Assembly: GCF_946479755.1 (NCBI RefSeq)
Contig: NZ_CAMLHC010000020.1
Coordinates: 62,001 to 126,000 of the forward strand
Source of the DNA: an uncultured Chitinophaga sp.
GTDB lineage: Bacteria; Bacteroidota; Bacteroidia; Chitinophagales; Chitinophagaceae
Length of the DNA: 64,000 nt
Direction of reading: 5' to 3'
The notes beneath the pieces are model-generated. The model was not told the origin of the DNA and ran no database searches. It saw nothing but the letters and a program-made list of their open reading frames with translations. The position numbers and the translations under genes were made by a program. Below are positions 32,958-43,400 of this stretch, piece by piece. How positions within the stretch are numbered: position 1 is the first letter of the stretch; each line of letters opens with the position of its first letter.

Positions 32958-35900
32958 TTATCGGATGATGGCCACATACCCTGACAGCGGCGCAAATCCG
33001 TTACGCAGGGTGATGACATAATAGTAGGTGCCGACCGGCAACGGGTTGCCCTTAAAGCTGCCGTCCCATGGCTGCGGATAACCGGTGGACTGATACACCC
33101 GCTGACCATAGCGGTTGAATACTTCTACTTTGCTGTCGGGGTAGTCGCCCAGGTTATAGATCACCCATTTGTCATTGATGTTATCGCCGTTGGGAGAGAA
33201 CGCATTGGGCGGCAACACAGGCTTCAGTACTTTGACAGACAGCTGGTCTTTAGCGGTACAGTTGTGTTTACCGGTGGCGGTCAGCGTGTATATCTCGTCA
33301 TGCATTGCCGGAATGGAGGGCGACAGCAGCGTCGGGTTCGGGAAATCGGCAGCCGGTTCCCAGCGGAACTTCAGGTTCACGGAATCGTTGGCCCTAGGCC
33401 TGAAAGTGATCACCGTTCCTTGTGGCACCACAAAAGACTGGCCCGCGTCGATCACCGGTTGCAGGTATACCACTACTTTGCTGGTGTAGGATGCAGACGT
33501 ACAACCTGCGGCGTTCGTTACCTTCAGCTTTACGCCATATTCGCCGGGTTCAGCGTATTTCTTCACCGGGTTTTGTGCGGTAGAAGTAGAACCATCACCA
33601 AATTCCCAGGCCCAGGTGGTAATATTGCTTTTAGCGTCAGTGCTCTGGTCGGTGAACGTATTATCTGTTCCCTGGCACAGCGTGTCCGGGGATACTTTGA
33701 AAGAAGCGACCGGCTGACCGAAGAAAGCTTCCATGCGCTTGGTAGCGCTTGCGCTGCAACCGAAGGGAGAGGTGGCGGTGAGCACTACGTCGAACGGACC
33801 ATAGGCGGTGTAGTTATGCAGCGGGTCTTTCAGGGCGGAAGTGGCGCTGCCATCCCCGAAGTTCCACTGCCATGTAAGCGTCGACTTATCAGCAATTTTG
33901 CTCAGGTTGGTGAACTGCGCACTGCCTTCCGGCATACATATCGCCGCCGGCAGCTGGAAATTCACTTCAGGCAAAGGATGCACGCCCACCGACATGGAGG
34001 CGGTATCACTCAGACACTGATGGTCGCTGACAGCCACCAGTTTGACGGTGTAACTGCCATCAGCGGTATAGAGCACATTAAACGGTGTATTGTTGCTGGC
34101 TTGCGTCTGCTGACCTTTACCATCGTCCCATTTCCAGGTACTGATGACGCCACCGGTAATCGTAGATTGGTCGGTGATCAAGGCTGGCTGGCCGAGGCAG
34201 ACATTGGCTGTTGCGGTAAAGGTGGCGGTGGGTTTAGGATATACCACCACGTCCGTTGCCACGGAATCAGCACAGCCTGTGCTGGTGTTGAACACATACC
34301 AGATTTTATGTGTACCGGCGCCCGCCACCGAAGGGGTGAAATTACCGGTAGAATCCGTCGCCGGGCCTTTGTAGTAGCCTTTGCCGGTTACCCCATTCTG
34401 CACAGCCGCGTTAGCCACTTTAATACTTCCTTTCACGTTTACGCATACCCCGTTCACCGGCGCATACGCCAGCTGTGGTTTCAGCTTAAAGCTGGCAGTG
34501 ACGGTCGTATCTTTCGTACAGCCTTTATCGGTAGTTACCTGGTATTTGATCGTATAGGAGCCAAACTTCGTATAGGCATGCGTAGGTGACGCCAGCAGCG
34601 AAGTATTGGGATTGGTGGGCGTAGCGCCGGCATCACCGAAGTCCCAGCTGTGGCCGGCCAGCGTTTGTGCATCGGGCACAGTGGCGGTGCTGGTAAACTG
34701 TACCACGCCATTTACCGGCAGACAATCGCCGGGGAAAGTAAAGGCCGCATGTGGCTTCGCGTATACGGTAATGGTTTTGGTAACGGTATCGCTGATACAC
34801 AGGTCGCTCACCTTCACCATATGTTTAATAGTGTATGTTTTATGACCTTTATACGTCATAGACTCCGGCGCATTGGTAGAAGCTTTCTTCACTGAGTCAT
34901 TGCCAAAATCCCAGTACCATTCTTTCAGCGGCGTTGTTCCTCCGTAGGTGGAGTTATCAGTGAGCTTCACGGGTGCACCTTCGCACAGCGACGGCAGGTC
35001 GCTGGTGAAATCGGCCACCGGTTTGGCCACGGCCTTCACCTGGAAAGCGGTGTCTCCCACACAACCATCGGTGGAGATCACCGTCAGCTTCACATTGGCT
35101 TGTCCCGGCTGGAAAGCATGATGCACCTCGATGCCGCTGTCCAGTGCCGGACCAGGGAATTCCCATTTCCAGCGGTCAATCTTATAGTCCGGTTGATTGT
35201 TTTCTCCTTTGAAGATGGCGCTGTCCAGCGTACAACCTGAATAGGTATAGCTGGATATCGCGCGCGGCTTGGGCTTCACAGAAATGGTATATCCCACCTT
35301 TTCCGTATTGGTACAGTTCTCAATAGAAGGATGGGTAGACATCACCGTAATATCAAATTCCCCCGTGTTGGTGAATTTATAAGAGCCGGGTAAAGTGTAT
35401 TTATAGTAAGTGATACCGTTGATCACCACGGTAGCGGTAGGCACCGGCGCGTTCACGGTCACATCAGCATTTGGTGTAATGGCTGCACCCAAAAGACTCA
35501 GCTTCCACACCATTTTGGTGGGCTTGTAAGCCATCAGGATAGACAGTTGCACCGGTGTTTGCGTACAGGTAAAATCATTGGTGGCTTTAGATGTATCATA
35601 CTCGTTGTGAATAGAACCCACTGCGTTCAGGTTGTTGATCAGTGTACCGGCGTTATAGCCATAACTTTCTACGCTGCCAAGACCGTAGGTAGTAGCGGTA
35701 AAGGCGGAGTCGCTGGTCACGATACATTGTGCCTGCGCAGCGGCCCAGCGTTTCACCACCACAGAATAACCGGTCAGGTTAGGGTGCGGATAGGAGGTAT
35801 TGAACAGCGGACTGCCGTCGATTAACAACGATCCGATACCGCCGGTGGGAATAATCAGCGTCAGGTAGTTGACCGTAATAAACTCCCTGTTGTTACGGTA

Positions 35901-37085
35901 AAAACCGGTCCTTTTAACGGCCTGTTCTATCGGGCTGAGGTACACCATCTCCGGGTCTCCCAGCGGATCGCTGTTGCCGCAGGAGCCGGAAGACGGCATG
36001 TATTGGGCTACCAGTACCGGTTTATCGGCTTCAATATAATCGGCGGTATTACTGTTGTACTCGTAATAGGAATTAGCGATCAACGGCCCCATGACCGCGC
36101 CATTCTTTTTCACCACCGTTGTAGGATCTTTCACCACTACCTTATACATGGACGTCTGGTTGGAAGTGGGTGTGCCGGAATGCGAGTAGGGTGCGGTCAG
36201 GTAACGTTTACCCCAGGCCTGGAAAGGAAATACCTGCTGGATATTGTTATCGCCGCTGCCGCCGCCGTTGGTACAGGACTGCGAGGTACGGCTGCTGCCG
36301 GAGAAAACGGCCACGGGATAACATTCCCCGGCGGAGTTACCGATAGATTTTACGGTGGTGCCGGTGAGCTCCCGTCCTTTGGAGCCTGCCAGCGCGCCGC
36401 CTACCAGCTGGTAGATGTCGCCGCGGTTAAGGGTAACGGTGAATGGAACGCCCGGTGCACGGCCGTTACGGGTCAGTACCGAAGGTGTGATTTCCACCAC
36501 GGTATTGTTTTGGTTGGCTACGACAAACATCCAGGAAAAACAGTCGGAGGCATAGTCCTGCTGACTGTTGACAGAGATATAGGAATAGCCCCATGTTTCT
36601 TCCGGCATCAGCATGGTGGCGCCGGAAGAGGCGCTGCCGAAGATATGTGCATAGGCTACGATCGGCACGTTACTGTGGATATGGATCGATTTATTATTGA
36701 AAGTCCCTTCGCCGCCGGTACCGCCGAACGAAGGCGGTGGTGAGTACAAACGGGCGTCGTTGGCGCCTGTTTTAGGGATCAGGTCTGTTGCTATGACCGT
36801 ATTGGCGGGGATGGTATAGGTCCGGGTCCAGGCGGTGCCGGTGATATTCACTGTTACCGTAGCGGCCTGCTCGGCGCTCAGGTACAGGATCATCTCCTGT
36901 GAGTTGCCCCCTCCCGGCTCCATGAACTGGTGATGTCCGTAGCCAACCCAGAAGTCTTTCCCTTTATTGGAAAGATTCTGGGCGTGCGAACTGAAGGCTA
37001 CGAACTGCAACACTAACACAGATATGGCCATGAGACATCGCTGTAGCCGTTGGCTGACAGGATGATTGGTTATTTTGGTAAACAT
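32958..37085 (-). CDS. Large secreted PKD-repeat protein with IgGFc-binding-like N-terminal domain and type B T9SS sorting domain
   Basis: The ATG at 37083-37085 gives 1375 aa (the open frame goes 3 codons further to a TTG). The signal peptide ends FSSHAQ. Residues about 40-540 form an IgGFc-binding-like domain starting KGKDFWVGYGHHQF. Six or more PKD-type domains follow, each with a form of WxWDFGDG (YWDFGNDS, SWDFGDAG, WQWNFGDG, WAWEFGDG). The last 90 residues (PNAFSPNGDNINDKW, VEVFNRYGQRVYQSTGYP, WDGSFKGNPLPVGTYYYVI) are a gliding-motility-type (type B) C-terminal signal. It is probably a cell-surface adhesin exported by T9SS. Its first domain is paralogous to one in the giant neighbour. 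Confidence 0.9.
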   Translation of the reverse strand: MFTKITNHPVSQRLQRCLMAISVLVLQFVAFSSHAQNLSNKGKDFWVGYGHHQFMEPGGGNSQEMILYLSAEQAATVTVNITGTAWTRTYTIPANTVIATDLIPKTGANDARLYSPPPSFGGTGGEGTFNNKSIHIHSNVPIVAYAHIFGSASSGATMLMPEETWGYSYISVNSQQDYASDCFSWMFVVANQNNTVVEITPSVLTRNGRAPGVPFTVTLNRGDIYQLVGGALAGSKGRELTGTTVKSIGNSAGECYPVAVFSGSSRTSQSCTNGGGSGDNNIQQVFPFQAWGKRYLTAPYSHSGTPTSNQTSMYKVVVKDPTTVVKKNGAVMGPLIANSYYEYNSNTADYIEADKPVLVAQYMPSSGSCGNSDPLGDPEMVYLSPIEQAVKRTGFYRNNREFITVNYLTLIIPTGGIGSLLIDGSPLFNTSYPHPNLTGYSVVVKRWAAAQAQCIVTSDSAFTATTYGLGSVESYGYNAGTLINNLNAVGSIHNEYDTSKATNDFTCTQTPVQLSILMAYKPTKMVWKLSLLGAAITPNADVTVNAPVPTATVVINGITYYKYTLPGSYKFTNTGEFDITVMSTHPSIENCTNTEKVGYTISVKPKPRAISSYTYSGCTLDSAIFKGENNQPDYKIDRWKWEFPGPALDSGIEVHHAFQPGQANVKLTVISTDGCVGDTAFQVKAVAKPVADFTSDLPSLCEGAPVKLTDNSTYGGTTPLKEWYWDFGNDSVKKASTNAPESMTYKGHKTYTIKHMVKVSDLCISDTVTKTITVYAKPHAAFTFPGDCLPVNGVVQFTSTATVPDAQTLAGHSWDFGDAGATPTNPNTSLLASPTHAYTKFGSYTIKYQVTTDKGCTKDTTVTASFKLKPQLAYAPVNGVCVNVKGSIKVANAAVQNGVTGKGYYKGPATDSTGNFTPSVAGAGTHKIWYVFNTSTGCADSVATDVVVYPKPTATFTATANVCLGQPALITDQSTITGGVISTWKWDDGKGQQTQASNNTPFNVLYTADGSYTVKLVAVSDHQCLSDTASMSVGVHPLPEVNFQLPAAICMPEGSAQFTNLSKIADKSTLTWQWNFGDGSATSALKDPLHNYTAYGPFDVVLTATSPFGCSASATKRMEAFFGQPVASFKVSPDTLCQGTDNTFTDQSTDAKSNITTWAWEFGDGSTSTAQNPVKKYAEPGEYGVKLKVTNAAGCTSASYTSKVVVYLQPVIDAGQSFVVPQGTVITFRPRANDSVNLKFRWEPAADFPNPTLLSPSIPAMHDEIYTLTATGKHNCTAKDQLSVKVLKPVLPPNAFSPNGDNINDKWVIYNLGDYPDSKVEVFNRYGQRVYQSTGYPQPWDGSFKGNPLPVGTYYYVITLRNGFAPLSGYVAIIR

Positions 37086-37112
37086 CTTGTACAATTTTTC
37101 ATCTTGAAATGA

Positions 37113-37457
37113 TTATTGTTTGATGATCATCTTTGAGGTTCTTGTCCCGTCTTCAAATAAGGCCCGCAACATGTAAGGACCTTGTCCCAGTCCTGAAACC
37201 TGCACCAGGTTATCTTTTCCCGGTGTGGCTATTCTCTTCACCTGCCTTCCGTCCAATGCGTAGATCACCAGCTCACGCAGGTTCTTCACAGATTTCACAC
37301 GCACAGACACGGAGGCCGGGTTAGGATAGGCAGTAATAGACCGGGCGCTGTTGACCAGGCTGTCTATTCCCTGCCGGCAGCTGGTAGCTGCTGCACGGGG
37401 AAACACCCCATGCAGCAACGCAGCTGTAATTATGAAAGCAAGCAAGTACTTCATCAT
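37113..37457 (-). CDS. Small secreted protein consisting almost only of a type A T9SS sorting domain
   Basis: From the ATG at 37455-37457 the protein has 115 aa: a signal peptide (MKYLLAFIITAALLHGVFP...AAA), about 20 residues with one Cys, and then a type A (Por_Secre_tail) C-terminal domain. That domain has SITAYPNPASVSVRV, LRELVIYALDGRQVKRI, VSGLGQGPYMLRALFEDGTRTSKMIIK. Normally this domain is the tail of a large secreted enzyme or adhesin; here there is no cargo domain. The reading frame is open further upstream but would overlap the giant gene, so the Met-Met pair is the better start. It lies 14 nt after the giant gene's stop. Confidence 0.83.
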   Translation of the reverse strand: MMKYLLAFIITAALLHGVFPRAAATSCRQGIDSLVNSARSITAYPNPASVSVRVKSVKNLRELVIYALDGRQVKRIATPGKDNLVQVSGLGQGPYMLRALFEDGTRTSKMIIKQ

Positions 37458-37471
37458 CTTACATTTTTGGG

Positions 37472-40400
37472 TTATCGGATCAGGTTGATCACTCCTTTCT
37501 TCTCTACGGTGGAACCGTCTTTCAGTACCAGGTGACATACATAGATGTACACCCCTGAAGGCATGGTTTTACCTTTGTAAGTACCGTCCCATCCTATATC
37601 CTGGCTGTTGGACTCAAACACTTTTTCACCCCACTGATCGAATATGGCGATGTGTAATTTGTTGATGATATAACCATATACTTTCAGCACATCATTCTTA
37701 CCGTCGTTGTTCGGCGTGAACGTATTGGGGATGTAGATACCATCCGGCAGGGTTTTACCTTCGGCCGGATCGGAGATTTTGTCTTCGCAACCTCTCACCT
37801 TCACGATGAGCTTCACGCTCTGGGATGGCTGCAGGCCGCTGATTACATGTTCCAGTCCTTCTCTTCCGGAAGACGGCTGCGTCCAGGTGAGGCCGCCGTC
37901 GATGGACACTTCGTAGCTGGTAGCATTGGGCACCGCAGCCCATTTAAAGCGGATCAGGTTGACGCCTACAGTATCCACTTTCACCACCGGCGTCGTCAGC
38001 AGTGGCAGCACATGTACCACCACTTTGGCACGGGTAGCGCCCGGACAGCCGTGGTTGATGGCTTCGAGATAGTAGGTACCACTGGCAGTGGCGGCAGTGA
38101 TCGTGTATACGTTGCCGGTGAACAGCAGGTTACCGCCTGCAGGTGCGTCATACCAGTTGTACAGTACGCCCGCCTCCGGATCTTTCACGGCCAGCGATGC
38201 GTCGCTGCCGCTGCACACGGTCAGGGAGTCTTTCACCACGGCGGCTACGCCTGGGGCATATACTTCCACTTCTTTCGTGGTATCACCGATACAGCCTTCT
38301 GCCGCTACGATGCTCAGTTTCACTTTGTGGATGCCGGGGTATTTAAACTGTTTGGTGGTATCCTTCCGGAAAGCGTAGGTAGTATCACCAAAATTCCATT
38401 TCCAGCTGCTGATACCCACATTATTGCTGGTAGTAGCACTGCCCGTAAACTGGGCCACATCGCCTACGCAGCCGGTGTAGTTGCTGGTGAAGTTCACCAC
38501 CGGCGCTGGTATTACTTTCACGGTGAGGACGGCCTCAAAGCTGTTGTTACAGCTTTCAATGTCCGGATGTGAGATCTGGATCGGCACATTGTAAGTGCCC
38601 GGCGCAGAGAACACATATTCATCCGGCAGCACAAAACGGTAGTAAGTGCGTTCGTTGGCGATCAACGAATCTTTCGGCACCGGGTTGTCCTGTATCACGT
38701 CCACCGCTGGCGTCAGGTTCTTCACAGCGCTCAGTTTCCAGGTGAGTTTGGTGGGTTTCACCGGTATCAGCATGGAGAAACGGAACGGCGTTTTCACGCA
38801 GGTGTACGTGTTGTTGCTGCCGCTGGACGGGTTCAGCACGTTGCTGAAGGCCGGCAGGATATTGAGGTTCTTCACGAGTGTTCCAGCATTGTAACCGTAG
38901 CTTTCCACACTGCCAAGACCATAAGTGATAGCGGTGAAGGCCGAGTCTGCGATAACATTACATTGCGCAGCGTCTGCATCCCACCTTTTCACCACCACCG
39001 TGTAACCGGTAAGGTTAGGATGTGCATAAGTGTGGTCAAACACATTACTGCCGTCGATCCGTAAAGAACTCAATCCGCCTGTTGGTATGATGAGGGTAAG
39101 ATAGTTGGTGTTGATAGACTCAACGGTATTGCGGTACAAACCGACTTGTTTGATACCTTGTTCCAGTGGGCTGACATAGATCATTTCCGGATCTCCGTCG
39201 CCGTTTGTGTTGTCACAGGAGCCGCTGGATGACATATACTGCGCTACCATCACCGGCTGACTGGCATCGATGTAGTCAGCGGTATTGCTTTCAAACTGGT
39301 AGAAGCGGTTGTTGATCAAACCTGTTAACGCTACACCATTGCGTTTCACCACGGTGGCCGGGTCTTTTACCAGCACACGGAAGATGTTGGTCATAAAGCT
39401 GGCGGCATCATCGTCGATCGAAGTCGGCGCCGTCAGGTATTTTTTACCCCATGCCTGTGACGGGAAGTTCTGCTGGATCAGGTTATCACCGGAAGAACCG
39501 GTGCTGTTGCCACATCCGATACCGGTACGGCTGCTGCCGGAGAAGAAAGCTACCGGGAAGCACTTACCGTCGCTGTTGACGATGGAACGCACATGGGAGC
39601 CGGACACGTCGTATCCTTCAGAACCGGCTTGCAGCGCACCCAGTACCTGGTACACCTCACCTTTGTTCAGCGTTACGGTAAACGTCTGGTTGGCAGGTCT
39701 GCCGGTCAGCGTAGGCACACTCGGCGTGATTTCCAGGGTGGTGTTGTCATAATCCGCTACCACATAGAACCAGGAGTAAGTATCTGTAGAATAATTCTGC
39801 CTGGAAGTGAGCGCGTAATAATCGTATCCGTAAGTGCCTACGGGCAACAGCATGGAGGCGCCGGAAGAGGCACTGCCATAAATATGCGCATAAGCGACTA
39901 TGGGCACATCACTTTCAATGCTGATGCCTCTGTCGGACCAGCCTTCTTCCAGCAGACGGGCATCGTTCATACCGCCTTTAGGCAGTGTTTCCGTCGTGAT
40001 GGTCTTATTGGCCGGGATGTGATAGGTGCGTTCCCACGCGGTACCATTCACTCTTACAGTAACGTTAGAGGAGTCTTTCGCGTTCAGGTACAGTACCATC
40101 TGCTGGCTGTTATCACCGGTGAAGAACTGGTGATGACCGTAGCCTACCCAAAAGCGGGTACCCCTATTGGAACTGTCTGCCGGCTGCAGCTGCTGCGGTG
40201 CAGCAATGCCGCCATTCAGGCCGGTGAACTTGTCGAAATAGTGCAGGGTGCTGTCGGTGATCACATTGGTGAAGTCATTCACCCTGCTCAACGAATCTGT
40301 CTTCCATTTATCCGTGCTGTCGGTCATCGCCAGCCGGATGTCTTTCTGACGTTTGATATATCCCTGCCACGGATCGAGGTAGAACTGCTGGATATTGAAG

Positions 40401-43400
40401 TTGTACACGCCGCTGGCCGGGGTAACGTCCACGTCTGTATAGAAATACATGAAGTCGGTTCCCGGAGCGATATTCGGCGGTTTCACACCGGAATAGCGAC
40501 GCACGGTCATATTGGAGGGCAAAGTGGCATTGTTCCAGGTAACCTTCGTCACAGTGTCGGTACCAAACATGAACGTCTGAGTAACACCTGCTGCCGGAGC
40601 GGCCGGGAAAGCCGGTAATGCCGGCGGTACGGAAGTCGGCAGGAACTCATAGGCGCCCATGTCGGGTACGCCTTCCTGCAATGTCACCGGCCTCGGTTTG
40701 TCGTCGATGTCTTTATCGTTGCCCTGTACCTGTACGCCACGGCCATGGATGGCCCATACTTCCGGATCGGTGAGTACCGGATGCAGATCGGCCGGACCCA
40801 CAAAGGCAGGCTTGTACACCAGTGAATTGGCATCTATGCCGCTACCGGTGCGATAAGCCGCCAGTGTACCGTAAGAGGCGGCCGGTGTATTTTGTCTTAC
40901 CAACACAGAACCTCTTGTATACAGCGTGTTGTAGTCGCTGTTCAGGAAATTCGGGTTGCCCACGTACATCGTACGACCGGTATCGGCAGCAAAAATGTTA
41001 TTTCTCACTTTCACCGGTGATGCAGAAGAAGACGTATGCGCGAAATAAGCTGCATAGTTGTTGTTACTGCTGGTGGAAGTGTTGAGGATACTATTGTTGA
41101 GATAATTGAGATTATTTCCGTACTCACTGTAAACACCATACGAATTGCTGGCAGTAGTATGAATGCTCACCACGTTGTTGTTCACACTGATACGGTTAGA
41201 GGATGTCAGCGTAATACCTCTCAGCTCACCGGTGTTGGCGGTGCGGGCGTAGATCTCGTTGCCGGTCACGCGGCCCGGAGCGCCTGCTCCCGGTTGACAG
41301 TAAGTGAGGTAGATCGCATATCCTTTGGAGGAAGTGCTGTTGATATTGATTTTGTTGCGCACAATCGTGATAGCGGTATCACAATTATCGGCATAGATAC
41401 CATACGCCGTGCCTGCCAGTGTTCCACTCAGGTTGATGGTATTCTTCCGGGCCACCAGCCTGTTGACATACTCAGCATAGATACCATAACTGTACGAACG
41501 GGTAATGGTATTGCTGTCGATGGTGACACCGGGCGACATATCGTCGCCATAGTCGTTTAGCCAGTACACACCGTTACCACCTTCAGTGATGGTGTTACCG
41601 GTGATCACGTTACCAAGACCGAGACAGTTGCTGGCGTACACGCCGGCGCTGTTGGTGCCGGACGAGGTCGTTACCGGCAATGTGATGGCACAAAGCTGCA
41701 GGCTGTCGAAAGACGCTTTCTTCGCAAACTCTACTGCCCTTGCATAAGTAGTGCCGGTTGGCTTGAAGGTGATTTTTTTCCAGGTCACATAATCCACGCT
41801 GTCGAGTTTCAGCACATAGTTGCGTGCGGAGGTACCCGCATAGGTAATAGTCACGTCTGCCGGGTTACCGGATGCGCTGCTGAAGGTCACCCTGTTCACT
41901 GCAGAAGCACCAGGGATATGCCGCATGGTCAGCTGTTCAGTATAAGTACCGTTGGCAGCGAGGAACAGCACCGGTCCTGCGATACCGCATTCCAGTTTGG
42001 ACACCACAGCGGCGAAGGACTGGAAGTTGGTAGTGCTGGAAGGCTGCGCCGGGTTAATGGTGTAAGTACCTGCCAGTAACGGATCATTCAGGTTTACTTT
42101 CACCGGTGTGGAATATACGGTGTCCCTGTTGCTGCACACAACGGCGCAGCGGTAGTATTTCTCAGCACCGGCGATGGTGTTGTAAACACTCACGTACTGG
42201 GTGTCGCTCACATATTTCCACGGGCCGGCAGCGTTAGCAGATACCTGCCACTGATAGGTCTGATGACCGCCTTTGCTGTTACCCACGAGGTCCAGCTTGA
42301 TGGCGGTGCCCATACAAATCGGCGTTGTCGGGTCTACCGTAGCATTACCGGCTACCGGCGGGGAAGTACATTCAGGAATGTTGATTTCGAAAGCACCCAT
42401 ATCCGGTGTCGTAGTGCTGCGGGTAATACCCAGGATGTCTTTGGTAACACCTACCGGGCGGCCGCTGTTGTCCAGCGGAGAAATCACCGGTGCGAAATTA
42501 CCGGCAGATGGATCGGCAAATACCGGCTGAACAGCGAGGGAGTTGCTATCCAGTTTTGCACCTGCACGCCAGTCGGCCAGCGTAACGTAGTTGGTGCCGT
42601 TATTACCGGTATAGGCGGTATTACGGCTGCTCTTCACGAAGATATCGTTGTAGTCGGATTTGAATTCCGCAGACGCGGCAATATAAATACCGGTCCTGTT
42701 ACCACCGCCTGTGCGGCTGATATCGAGGATATTATCGAGGAACTGAACGCCGGCCACAGGGCTGGACTGGTAAATACCGGTGGCTTCTGCGCTGCCGGTA
42801 TTGACAGCATCGTTCAGGACAATCGTATTATGGTAATACAGCGTAAAGTCACTGCTATAGTTATAGAAGCCGCGCTGGGTGCCGCTGCCACGGATATCAT
42901 AGATCACGTTGTTGATGATCTTCGCGGGATTGGCAGCGGTAGCGTCGGCGCTGGTGAACTCAATGCCATAGAAGGAATTGGTCGTAGTGGTAGCTCCGTT
43001 AAAGAGACCGTGGATACGGTTATTGCTGACGATGTTACCATCGCCTTTGCTGCTCACACTAACGCCATAGTTGGAGTAAGACACGCTGCTGCGTGCTGTC
43101 CGGAAGATGTCGTTATGGTCCACGGTGGTATTTTCCGTATTGTACAGGTACACGCCATAGGAATAGAACTCGCTGATGGCATTGCTGTCGATACGGTTAC
43201 CAGCCGGAGATCCTGGTGAAGCGCCGTAGATAATCACACCATAATAGCCACCGTCGATCTTGTTGCCGCGTACCAGGTTGCTGTCGCAGCCGTTATTGGT
43301 ACCGCTGCTGGTGCTGGCATCTGCGCCGTTGATCACAACGCCGGCAAAGCTGCTGCCTGAAGAGCTGTTATCTGTCAGGATGCGGCTATGGGTGATCCTG

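Noticed and set aside
42263..43219. Long plus-strand open frame (about 318 codons) within the giant surface protein gene
   Set aside because: It lies antisense to the beta-helix modules, and similar frames appear at equivalent places in the other modules, so it is a by-product of the repeats.
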